From Quercus robur (Eukaryota > Streptophyta > Magnoliopsida > Fagales > Fagaceae), in assembly GCF_932294415.1 (NCBI RefSeq), contig NC_065544.1, forward strand, positions 26,015,351 to 26,079,350: 64,000 nucleotides of DNA, written 5' to 3'. Positions 49,082 to 60,150 of the stretch are shown here, in pieces; within the stretch, counting starts at the first letter, position 1; every line of letters starts with the position of its first letter. Below the pieces are notes generated by a model that made no database searches, was not told the DNA's origin, and saw only the letters and a program-made list of their open reading frames with translations. A program made the translations under genes and the position numbers.

Positions 49082-49690
49082 GGTCTTTAATTATATATAG
49101 ATATATGTCCTAGGATGGTCATCATTCATCAATAGAGCACCTAAGCATGCAGTTATTGGGAATTGCCTAATAACAAAAATTTAGGTAAGTTTTACTTGTG
49201 ATTAATCAAACTATTAAAAACATTTTCTTTCATTAGTGGAATTAATTTTGGAAAAAATTGAAAAACGACTTATTTATGAAAAAAAAATCCTTAACTGATA
49301 AACAAAAATATAATGAATATGAGAATGTTTTATGGGTTTTCTTAAATAAGATATCATTTAATATACTCATGAATGACTTTTTATATATCATATATTGCTG
49401 TCAATTCTTAAACCCAAAAAAAAAAAAAAAAAATCATATTGGTCTCAAGCACAATTTATATATACCCTTGAAGTCAAATCATATTGATGCACAATAGTTT
49501 TAAAACTTGCTTAAAGATGCTGAGCAACAAATCATTGTGCATTTGTACCTCTAAAAGTGTCTTAGCAGTTGGATCAACAAATCATGTATCACTAATGGAA
49601 ACATTTCATCAATGTTAACATTCTACAGGTAACAGAAATATTCATCTGTTTGATGTGAGCAGAAAGAATTTGAATGGCGAGAAACATGCA
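48608..49690. other. Spacer with a long (CT)n microsatellite
   Basis: No gene recognised. A perfect (CT)n run of about 30 units lies at 49016-49077. The rest is AT-rich. Confidence 0.5.
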
Positions 49691-49691
49691 G

Positions 49692-51060
49692 TCAAGTAAT
49701 GTTGAAAGATGAATGTCTGCGTCGCCAGAGTTCGTACATGACCATATGAAAAGCATCGAATCTGACTGGAGGTGTATTCCATTTAAAGTGCTTTTGTACC
49801 TGATTCACAAAGAAGGAAATTTTAGAGGATAAGTCAGTTTGTAATCCTAGGTCTAAAAAATTTCTAGGAGATTATATAATTTCTCACATTGATGTGAAGA
49901 GTTTTTTAGATTTAACTTTCTCAAGCTGTGAACACTAGGAACTCACATTACTTCAAATTAGGATAGTCTTGCATTTTATGATAATGAAATTGATAATATA
50001 ACATTTTCTTTTGGGAACAAAGATAATGCTGTAATGCATGACACTACATTCATATTGATTGTAATTTAATTTATCTAGTTTCTTGTACCATAAGCAAAAT
50101 TTAATGACTAAAGAACCAACACTTCTAGCGCAACACATAATGTAAAATTTAAAATGAAGCAGATTAGATCAAGAAAGAAAATCAAGATGTTCTTTCGGTG
50201 GGGGAAGAAGTTAGAGCATTTTTTACCTTTGAGTAAATTGTTATGCAATTTGGTGAAGGTCTGATTGTCTATGTCCTTAACGGTGTACTGCTGATTTTCT
50301 CTGTCCTTAACGATGTACTGTAGGAGGTCTTCATTCCTGGTGACTGTCACAGAAAATTTTGTCCAATCTAGAGTATCTTTGAATGGCAAATCTAGTTTGC
50401 TTAGCGGACAACTGCAGAGTGGCACATAATGTAATTCAAAAAGCAATAAGAAGAGAATCGTTTTGAAAATGATAAAAGAAAGAAAAAAAGAATCTGGTCT
50501 TTAAAAGAAGAAATCGAAAGGATAATAGATGTTGTAATCCCATCCAATGATCACTTCAAAACCAAAAGATATACCATAATGTGAAGAGAAAACTGAGCTT
50601 GCAAAAGGCTTGCATTGGGGATATAAGATGCATTAGAAACAAAAGACTCTTAGCATTGTGAGATGGATATTTTATTAATCTTTAAAGCTATTCTAGGCTA
50701 TTTCTTGAAAGTCACAGGCCATAAGTAAGGTTTTATTCACCTAGCTAAGGCTAGGAAACCTTAATGCATTGTATGCCTATTTGAGGAATATTCTGTATTT
50801 AAAAGCTCAAGCTTTCTGTACTAGCTCCTATTGCAAGTTGGTAAGGCTTCACACAGTCACACAAAAGTCTTCACCATTGCAGTAAAAGAAAAGAAAAGAA
50901 AAAAAAAAAAAGCTTAGGGAAAGATGATTTTACCCGGAACACATCCGTCAAGGATCGATACTGCAATACAGGCGATATAAAATTGGGTTTTCAGGCACGG
51001 GCATAATTTCTTATTAAGTTCTGCATCATCCTCCGAATGATCAATTCTGCTATACACCAG
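49692..51060 (-). pseudogene. GT47 copy D, 5'-truncated
   Basis: Only the last three exons of the A-C gene model are present: exon 3-like about 51058-50934 (KKLCPCLKTQFYIACIAVS), exon 4-like 50411-50227 (LPFKDTLDWTKFSV) and exon 5 49799-49692 (VQKHFKWNTPPVRFDAFHMV..., 35 codons plus stop). Exon 4 has lost one base relative to A-C near its start, shifting the frame. Nothing resembling exons 1-2 was found up to 51660. The last exon is closer to standard GT47 proteins than those of A-C, so D is a diverged, older relative that serves as outgroup. Confidence 0.7.
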
Positions 51061-51241
51061 CAATAAATTCTAAGAGGCAGCAATGTTTCCAACAACGAAA
51101 TATATGAAACACATTCTTTGTGTGGAAAATTATAAAGCTACAAAGATTAAAAAAAATTGTACAACAAAAAATGATTTAAGCGAAAATCATCCAAAGAATA
51201 AAAGTAAAATTCCAAAACATATCCCTTAAAAGAGTTCAAGA

Positions 51242-51280
<39 letters not shown>

Positions 51281-51520
51281 AACTACATGCTAATGTCCTA
51301 AGAAAATTCTAATAGCTTTATGAGAGTATTTTATGAATTTTTTTAGAAAATAACTATAAAACCCAAACAATATCATTAGTTAGGAAACATTTCAAACATA
51401 TTTGGTTTCTAACAATTTGAGTTCAGAGGAGTTGATTTTTGGGTTATAAAATTGAGTATATTGTACTCGAGTTTCTTGTTTTGCCAGCAGCTGAGGTGGC
51501 CAGAGTGTACACGTAGGCTA

Positions 51521-51653
51521 GAAATCAAGTTCATTGGACTTGGTTTGTAAGCCAAGAAACCGAGCTCATTGGACTCGGTTTGCAAGCCCAGAAACTGAGT
51601 TCATTGGACTCGGTTTGGTTTAAAGGAAATTGAGTCCATTGTACTTGGTTTCC
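51521..51653. repeat. 35-bp tandem repeat, about 3.8 units
   Basis: Units start at 51521, 51556, 51591 and 51626, each beginning 'gaaa(t/c)' followed by 'gag/aagttcattggactcggt'. Spacing is exactly 35 bp. A more degenerate unit may precede it near 51450. Confidence 0.85.
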
Positions 51654-51716
51654 TTTTGGTCCACATGTCCATCATCGCATGCACTCAAAAAAACTCAAGT
51701 TCAAAAACACACAGTT

Positions 51717-51850
51717 ACTCTCTCAATCTCATTCCCTCTCACTCTCACTCTCTTAGTCTCTCTCTCTCTCACTCTCACTCTCACTCTCTCAGTCTCTCTC
51801 TCTCTCACTCTCAGTCTCTCTCGCTCAGTCTCACTCTCATTCCCCCTCTC
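51717..51850. repeat. TC-rich low-complexity tract
   Basis: Imperfect (TC)n with 'actctc' and 'agtctc' variants. The open frames through it encode only Ser/Leu/His repeats and are artefacts of the repeat. Confidence 0.9.
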
Positions 51851-52592
51851 ACTCCGTTGCCTTCGCTCCCTCTCGCTTCGTCGCTCCGACGCCATTGCTG
51901 CCTCTCGCTCCCGTTGCTCCGTCTCTGCCTCGCTCAGTCTTTCTCCCTCAGTGGTTGGCTTCGACTACCTCACAAAAGTAAGGACTCTTTTTTTTTTCTG
52001 GGTTTATTGGTAATGGATGATTGGCATGCATTGTACTCGATAGATTTTGGGGGGGGTGCAGAGTTTGCTGCAAATACCATATCTGATACTGTGAGGCATT
52101 TGTAACTTTGAATAACCAAATTTATGTGAGGAAATGATTTGTTCAATTCAAGGAAAATGTAGGATTTTGATTATGGTCATCTAGCTGGCCTTTAATAAAA
52201 TGTGCTCAATAGAGCTTTTTTTTGGGGAAGTTACATATTTAAATAGCTTGTCTTTACACTTATACTAAATGTTCTTCATGTTTTACTTGTATTATTTATT
52301 CAAAAAGTTTCTCATTCTGTCAAATGTAATCTGTGTAAGCTAAAGATTTTGCTTGCACATTTTAATTCTTCCATTGCCTTAAATGCCTATCTTCTTATTG
52401 AAAAACAAGGAGAATTCATCTCTTTAGCTGGTATTGCTTGCTTTGGGTGATTAAGAAATAAGAATTGATCATGACCTGTTGATACCTCCCGGATCTATTT
52501 TGTTATCTTTCCTTCCTTTGCATGATTTGCATCATTGTTTCTAGTCCCAATAAAGTATTTTGCACTTTAACCTTATTTTAATAAAGAACAGC

Positions 52593-54899
52593 TGTCACGC
52601 CCCAAACCCCAAAGGGTCCAAAACATGAGAGAGACGTCTCAAGTACCTGTAAATTTTTCCTTTTTGACAATTTAGTCCACATAATTATTATCAAGTGCCA
52701 ACAACAAGAATTATCATAATCATCCCATAGAATATACTTTCAGAGTAAGTCAGAGCTCTAAGCATGAATTACAAGGACCATAGGCCACAAAAGAATAGAG
52801 GTCTGAAAACAACAATTACATAACAACAGCTTGTCCCAACAGTGGAAATACAGTCATAACCACTATAATATACAAAAGAATGAGTCAAGCCTAGACTAAG
52901 ATGTACACCATCTAATATATCCATTACACAAAAATTCAACCTCCATCAGTAGTTAGTCTAACTACTATTAGCCACCAAAAAGCTATCTCAAAAGATTGTT
53001 GCCTACTCTGAAAAGTTATAAAAAATAATGGAATGAGACAAAGCCCAGTAAGTAGCATAATTAAAGGGGGTGGGGGAAATGCAAGTTTCATGATGGTAAC
53101 AATTTACAAATCATGCTTTTAATTCGGGAGTTTCCAAATAGTTTCTACAAAACCATTTCCCAAAAATAATATGACAAGAATGAATAAATTGACACAGCAC
53201 AAAGCTTCTCAAAATGTTCTCATGAGATTACATACTATATATTCCTCAAAATATCTCAACATAAAACTACTTACTATACTATGAGCAATAACAACACCGT
53301 TCCAAACCAGAAAATCTAACCCAAGGCCACATGATAATTGCCGACACAAAACCGGAACTCATTGCCGACACAAAGCCGGAACTAAACTGCCGACACAAAG
53401 CCAGAACTCATCGCTGACACAAAGCCGGAACTAATAACCATCACAAAGACGGGTGCTAAGATACTAATGTCACACAGACTATAGTATCTAGCTAGGTAAT
53501 CACCGAGTAATCACATGTCACAGCACAAGGGTAGAACATAAAGAGCTCACATAACTTTAATTCAAAATACATAATTTCACTTCTAAGTAGTTTCATAAAA
53601 CATTTGAATGCCCAAGATATTCACAAGGTTCTCAATGCCTTCAACTTATTTCTTGCCAAAGAGATTTTATATTAACTTCCCAAATAACATAGGCCAAGAT
53701 AAAGCATCTTTATATTTTTGCAAATAATGCAATAAATCCATAATACGCATTTTCTAGAATTTAATCAAAGATGCTAGTCTTTCTTCGCTAACAAATCATA
53801 TATGCAATAAGAATATGCATTTTCATATATAATCATATATATAGTAGGGTCATAACACAACACCTTTTAGAAAAACATAGTTCCACCATTAATTTTCCAA
53901 AATGTGTTTGACCCAAAAACAATATTTATAAGATATGGTTATTTTTCAAAAATACCCATTAAAAAGCTACTTACCTAGCAACCGCAAAATCCTAATTCTC
54001 CAAGCTCCAAGGGGAGATTAGCTAGAGCCTAAACAATGTGAAGCAAATCTATCACAATGAGCACAAAGCTTGAAATTGTATCTAGCTACATATTAGGAAT
54101 TGCCAAATAAGCACTAAATTAGGCAAGCCTAGATTTAGCCTCACAAATAATATTTTGCATCTCCAAAGTTTCTCAACCAATTACTTTACAAGACATAGAC
54201 TCCCATTATACTTATGAATCATACAAGGTATTATTTCTAACATCAAAACCTCAATAATTTATAAATAGTTTCCACATGGTTTTCACAACATCATCAAGAG
54301 ACCCATGACACCAAAATCACAATATCCTTTCAAACAAACAATTTAGATCTTAAACTAGCTCCAAATAAACCATAAAATTATATTCACAATTTATTTCACA
54401 AAAGATACCTCAAAACCCCTAAATTTTCACCATCACAAGCCTTAGATACCCAACATTGTAAAAATCATGAACACACTCATCAAATACATCCACCAAGACC
54501 AAAACCCATATGTATAACATATGAATATCATTTCCAAAGCTCTTAAATCACATGAAAATCAATATTAAAGCTTGGGTAAAATAACCTCAAACAAGAACAT
54601 AATACTCATCAAAAGAGATTAAAAATTCTACCTCAATTAACTTGTGTGAAGATGTGATGTTCTTGAGGATTTTCTAGTGATTTTGCTGGAAAAAATGGTA
54701 GGGGTGATGATGAGGAATGTACCGGTGGGAGGGTGAGGGAGAGGAGTGTGTGAATGTGTGTTGTGTTGACTGAAAAAGAAAAAGAAAAGGAGAACAAGAG
54801 TAGGAGTGACCGGCCAAAGAGAGAAAAGAGGGAGTGGATTGTGTGATGGGTAGTGGGGTTAGGTGGGGGCACATTTGGTCCACAAAAATTCTGACTTAC

Positions 54900-54940
<41 letters not shown>

Positions 54941-54953
54941 ACGGGATGTTACA
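52593..54953. mobile_element. 2361-bp solo LTR
   Basis: Begins TGTCACGCCCCAAACCCC and ends CACGGGATGTTACA (TG...CA). A perfect 5-bp target duplication ACAGC lies at 52588-52592 and 54954-54958. No gag-pol domains are inside, so this is a single large LTR. Its length and TGTCACGCCCC start suggest a long-LTR gypsy lineage, an inference. It contains a 24-25 bp minisatellite at 53341-53455 and a 34-base A-run at 54904-54937. Confidence 0.85.
53341..53455. repeat. 24-25 bp minisatellite in the solo LTR
   Basis: Five units of the form 'ccgacacaaagccggaactca(tt)g', the last two degenerate. Each unit holds the short inverted pair CCG...CGG. Confidence 0.85.
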
Positions 54954-54984
54954 ACAGCTATGTTTTGATTTTGTTAAAAAAATG

Positions 54985-56011
54985 TCATTTTTAATTAATG
55001 ATTTATGATGATCTGTTGTTAGCACATGACCTGGTTGAGAAAATTAGAAAGACTAGGAGGTGGAAAACTTGGTTGGTTGCCTATAAAGTTGATATGAATA
55101 AAGTTTACGATAAGACGTATCTGGGACTTAATTTTGACTATGCTGGAAGAAATGAATTTTTGATTAAGTGGTGCATCTACACAATTTCTTATCATATTCT
55201 ATTAAATGGTTCCCTAGGTAAAATTATTTTCCCTCAATATAGCTCAAGGCAAGGGGATCCACTTTCACTTTCACCTTATAAGTGTGCAAATAGCTTGTCT
55301 TTGGCCCTTTGTTCAAGGCAATAATGATATGCAACAGTTTTTTGAAATTTTTTATGTGGTATTGTTTGTAATTCTTTCTAGAGACATTGTAGGGAGCAGG
55401 CAAATTCTTTTACTAAAGTAGAATTTTATCTGCAGATCTAAGAAAAGATCGTTGGTTAGGATGTAGAAAATGGGTCTTTTAAATAAGGTTTAATAGCAAA
55501 GCAGTTCTGTTAAAAAGGAGTTATTTGTAAACCAAATTGTTTGCTACATAAGGATTTAATGGCTAAGTACTGTGAAGGAAAGCATTTTTAGTTTCAGATC
55601 TAAGCATTCTGACTATTGGGTTTGAAAGGTGTCCTATCTTGTAGATATTCAGCTTTGACTGAAACCACATGCTGTATTGGAGATGGTACTTTAGTTTCAC
55701 TAAATCAGAGTTCTTATGCAAATTGAAGCAGATCTAATTGATTGTGATAGATTGTGTTGTAAATTTTATCTCACTAGGAACGTTCACCAACCTACAGTGG
55801 CAGGTGAAATGCATAAGATTTCATTGTCTAGAGGAAAATTTAAGGAGAACTTAATTTGGATAAACTCTGAATCTAGACTTTATATTGTTAAAAAGGGTAT
55901 TTCTTAAGCAAAAACCAGACTTTAGAACATAATGATGGTACTGTTGTTTCAGCTTGGCAGGATTCTTTTTGGGCCAGATATGAGAACTTGATATTACCTT
56001 TCAAATGTCTT

Positions 56012-56044
<33 letters not shown>

Positions 56045-56340
56045 TGGAAGTAATTAATAATGATTTGTTTGTGAGGTCTGACCTAATTAGAAGAGAAGTT
56101 GTAGTTTCTACCTCATGTGTGAATGTGTAATCCATGGTGAATATGAGGAAATTGTGAGTCATTTGTTTTTCCATTGTCTAATTCCAAGTACAATTTGGTT
56201 TACTTCAGTGTGTGGTTTTAGAGTGGATTTTTGTTTGTTTGTTTGTTTGTTGTTGTTTCTTGGGATAAGTTAAAATGGATTTTTTGCAACCCCAATCAAT
56301 GAGGGTTAGGTTAGAGCACTGGCTATTTGATTTCTTTGAA
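54985..56340 (+). mobile_element. LINE relic (reverse transcriptase and zf-RVT), second family
   Basis: At 54998-55320 the frame reads a LINE reverse transcriptase stretch: A-H-D-L-V-E-K-I-R-K, Y-K-V-D-M-N-K-V-Y-D-K, S-Y-H-I-L-L-N-G-S-L-G, R-Q-G-D-P-L-S. Further on, broken frames to about 56200 resemble the zf-RVT region (VSHLFFHC-like at 56155). Many stops and a T-run at 56013-56043. The solo LTR lies immediately upstream. Confidence 0.65.
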
Positions 56341-57084
56341 AATAATGTTATTTTCAAATTCAGGATGTGAAAAAAAAAAAAAAAAAAAAAAACCAAACCA
56401 TAGGGATTCTTTCTATGATGGGTGTCTTAATTTCTTCACAAATGAAGAAATTATATATATGATGGATGTCTTAATTTTGAACCCTCGTGTAATTCTAGGA
56501 ATTTACATAGAGAAACTTGTCTTGTGTGATAAAATTGAGCAATGTTATTGATACAACATTTTTGACAACAAATTTCACACTTGTTGAGTTTGCATATTAT
56601 TATTGAATCTCATAAGAGTTCATCATTAAATACTATTTTATTATCCACTATTAACAACTTGCCACCTTAGATAGTTATATTTTTGTTTTGCTTATATTTT
56701 AAACAAAATAAACCAATAGAAATAAATTAAATTATACTAAATTACCACTTAAAAATAAACCAATTCAACACTATAAATCCCAAAGAATTAGGATTATCCC
56801 AAGTCAACTCAAAGTTACATTTTCTTTTTCTTGCCTTAAAAAAAAGGTTACATTTTGTTTTACATCCGACCCAAAGCTTATAATGAAGAAATGCAGAAGG
56901 CTTAATTAATTAGCTCATACTGAGTTTTTGGCAGCATATTGAGTTTTTTATATGTATCTTTATTCACTGTGGTTGATTGTCATACTTATCGTTTGTGCAA
57001 GAAATTAGGCTATACATTGAGATTCTTGCCAATTTATCTTCAACATGTGATTATATTACTCTTGACTCCCTAAACTTCGTGCAG
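56341..57084. other. Spacer, no gene seen
   Basis: AT-rich DNA with an A-run at 56370-56391. No recognised elements. Confidence 0.45.
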
Positions 57085-57085
57085 T

Positions 57086-57671
57086 ATGGCTGTTGTTCCT
57101 ACTCAGATCCCTGATGAGTTCAGTCCTAGTCCCATTGAGGATTTGGTGTTAAGGTTTCTAAAAGAACATCGATCGTGTGCTGTTTGGGAAGGCAAGGTAA
57201 AATTAAAATCGACCACCTGCTGAATATTCTCTTCTTATCCTTTTACATTATGTTGATTTTTTTTTCTTCCCATTTCTAAAATTCTAAGTTTGTCAATGAT
57301 ATTACTAGCTTTGAATGCATAGTCATGCCCATTAGTTGGGTTAAGTTAGATTGGTAGACTGTTGCACACCTTTATATAAAGGTTACACCCTTATGGCATA
57401 TTGCATCTCATCACCATGGTTCTATCATGTGAAGGATCTGGGGGCACTGAAATGCTGTGGTCGTAATGACGATTTTCAAAAACGACGCTTGATAGTGATG
57501 GATGATTGCATCCTTGACATTGTCAAGAGAGTTGGATTAGAGGGGTTGTATAGGACCCCATGTAGAGAGATTGATCATAACTTGATAACGGCCTTCATTG
57601 AGCAATGGCGGCCTGAAACCCACACCTTCCACCTGCCACATGGTGAGACAACGATCACGTTACAAGATGTG
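57086..57671 (+). pseudogene. Plant mobile domain (PMD, MAIN/MAIL1-like) gene fragment
   Basis: Exon 57086-57196 (37 codons, ending R-S-C-A-V-W-E-G-K) and exon 57435-57671 (79 codons, D-L-G-A-L-K-C-C-G-R ... to T-L-Q-D-V) join in phase 0 across a GT-AG intron. The second carries the N-terminal half of the plant mobile domain (ILDIVKRVGLEGLYRTP, REIDHNLITAFIEQWRPETH, FHLPHGETTITLQDV). PMD proteins are either transposon-derived or MAIN-type nuclear proteins. The remaining two thirds of the domain are missing; a GC-type donor 'gtg|gcaagt' could end exon 2, but no following exon is seen before the MITE at 57929. Probably a truncated gene or transposon-captured fragment. Confidence 0.7.
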
Positions 57672-57928
57672 GCAAGTTTTTTATTTTTTATTTTTATTTT
57701 AATGACATACACACGCATATATATTCTCTCTATAATCCAAAGATCATTTCGGAGCGTTTGGTTCGTCATGATGTACCCATAATGTGATGCACATTACATT
57801 AAAGAAATCCCATAGCAAAGAAATTAGTATTGACATTTTTGTAATTAATTCGAAAGAAATCTAGCACCAATAATATCTACATAGACCATTTGTTATTAAC
57901 CCTATTGGTAATTAAACTTGGAATGTTA

Positions 57929-58154
57929 GGCCTTGTTTGGAACTTTTTTTTCATCACTCATCACTTAAAATACCCTACCCGTTTGGCATCATCACTCACT
58001 TGTCATCACTCAATAATTTTCACACTGTTTGTGGGCCCATACCTGTCACTCGGTGCACCTTTTTTTTTTTTTTTTTCTTCAGTACCCAAACTCACCAAAC
58101 CCAGTAAAAAACAATAAAAAATAAAAAATAAAAAAATAAAAACTGAACCCAGTG

Positions 58155-58201
<47 letters not shown>

Positions 58202-58720
58202 AGCCAACGAAGACTAGTGAAAGAAGAAGAAAAAAGAAAAAAAAGAAAAAATAAAGAAAGAACCCAGCCAATGGAGACCAAAAATATTATGTGATGAAGA
58301 ACCCAAAAGAAAAAGAAAAAGGAAGAACAAACTGACGAGAGCGAAAAGGAAGAAAAGAAGAAAGAACAACTGAAGAACAGTGGAAAAGAAAGAAAAGTGG
58401 AGAAGAAAGTTAAAAAAAAAAAAAAAAAAAAAAAGGTCAAAAGGTGCGGTTGACCTGACTAGTGGGTTCCTCCATGTGTGTTTAATTACAAAAATGTCAT
58501 TGAAAACAAAGTTATGGAAACTGAAAACAGCTAAAATGTGTTTTCAGTTTCCATAACTCATCACTCAAAAATCAGAGAATTGAGTGATTGAAACAAAAAC
58601 TAGAAACAAAGTTATTGAAATCCAAATAAGCTTTTGAGTCATGAGTCCCACCATTTTTGAGTTATGAGTTATAGAAACAGAGTTATGAATTATGAAAATT
58701 AGAAATCCAAACACCCCCTT
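57929..58720. mobile_element. Non-autonomous hAT-like element, about 790 bp
   Basis: Ends read 'ggccttgtttggaac' and 'gaaatccaaacaccccctt', an imperfect inverted repeat with the (G)TTTGGA core; inside each end 'catcactcatcact' repeats are mirrored by 'gagttatgagttat'. The interior is a long purine-rich tract (58100-58435, with an A-run of about 40). No transposase frame. The 8-bp duplication was not resolved. Confidence 0.55.
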
Positions 58721-59224
58721 AGTTACAAGTTTTCCAAGTTTCCTTTTATAGGTTCTCATTTTCCTTTATAGGAGAATGACAATATCGAAGAACCACTAGA
58801 TTCTAAGCAATGGCAAATGATTTTCTTAAATGTGTAGTATTGACCTAGCCCAAATCTGCGCCTAGCAAAGGTGAAGTTGGGGGTTCCACCTCCCAAAAAA
58901 AAAAAAAAAAAAAAAACAAAAAAAACAAAAAAAACAAAAACGTAAATATAAGATTCTATGGTGAAATATACCAACATAATTTGTTCTTTTTTTTTTTTTT
59001 AAATGAAATTATTTGTTCATTTAAAATCTTCGTAGAGTCCACTAAAACATAAATCTTATTGGGCTCGTTTCATGGGTTACTAAAGCTTATTTACCATGAA
59101 AGACCTTTTATTCCCTCCACTTGATGAATATTAGGGGGTTTTTTTAATTAGTATCATATAATTCTTACCACTGGAATTAGAAATATATTACTACATTACA
59201 CATATAGAATGAGCCTTTGTATAG

Positions 59225-60150
59225 ATCATAGTTAGTAAAATACGGTACGTGTATGATACAGAAAATATACGGACGTGTATAATTCGGTCATTTTAAGAAA
59301 AATACGTTTCAAAAATTCGACAGAAAAATACGAGAACGGATAAATAACGGTACATGTATAGTACGTGTATAATACGTTTATATTTTAAAAAAAGCTACAA
59401 AAAATACGGAAATATTTGTCAAGTATTTTATTTTATAGATAAATACAATAGTTGTTCTATTATGTTTAATAAATATATATATATATATATATATGTATAA
59501 TTGATTCAATAGAATGTAAAATTAAATCATAACTATATTATAATAAGGAAGATTCAAATACAATGGTATAATGGATGAAAGAGATTTAAAAATAATAATA
59601 ACTAAGCATAAAATATAGATTGCACTTACAGTAACAGTGGCGTTGGATGGCTGGATGCATAGACAAAGCCTTAAAGGCTCAATTGAAATTCTCCTAGTGT
59701 AGTAGAATGGAAGATAGCTTTTCGTGTATAACCTTCACAATTGAGTATAATAGGCTATAACCTATGCCTACACGTACACCTTAGGTTTTAGCAGCTTTAT
59801 TGTTATCAATCAGTGTAATCACTTATCAGTTTATCAGATTTATTCATATATTAGTCTCTTCAATCTGTTAATAGATTGACATGAGTCCGGGGAAGTAATT
59901 ATCACTTTATCACTAACTTTAACAGCTTTTATCCTTTAGTTTTGTAATTACTCCGTCTTTTTTATGTCAGTGTTTCAGTCTACGTTTCTTACGTAGTCCG
60001 TATTTCACGGCAACTAAACTCCTCATTTCAATTAAACGCGTTATTTACCGTAACTTTGGAATGAAAACGTGAAACAGAAGTCATTTTGTTTGTCACGTAC
60101 GCTCACGAATGTTTCGCGTAATATACGAGTAAAAACTAACTAGGGTATAG
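59225..60150. repeat. ATACG-rich repeat, possible transposon
   Basis: An unusual stretch: 'aatacggtacgtgtat', 'aaaatacgg', 'gtataatacg' recur at 59240-59400, and the far end has 'cacgtacgctcacgaatg...cgcgtaatatacg' (60095-60128). The edges 'tagttagtaaaatacgg' (59229) and 'cgagtaaaaactaacta' (60126-60142) are imperfect inverted repeats. No coding frame. It may be a roughly 915-bp non-autonomous DNA transposon. Confidence 0.4.

Noticed and set aside
51656-52105. 149-residue Ser/Leu/His-rich open frame
   Set aside because: It is a translation of an imperfect (TC)n repeat; the opposite strand gives an equally open Arg/Glu-rich frame.
52588-54958. Protein-coding gene in the 2.4-kb stretch
   Set aside because: TG...CA ends and the 5-bp duplication make it a solo LTR; no frame shows domain similarity.
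58006-58440. 144-residue Phe/Ser-rich open frame on the minus strand
   Set aside because: It translates a purine-rich tract with long A-runs inside a hAT-like element.
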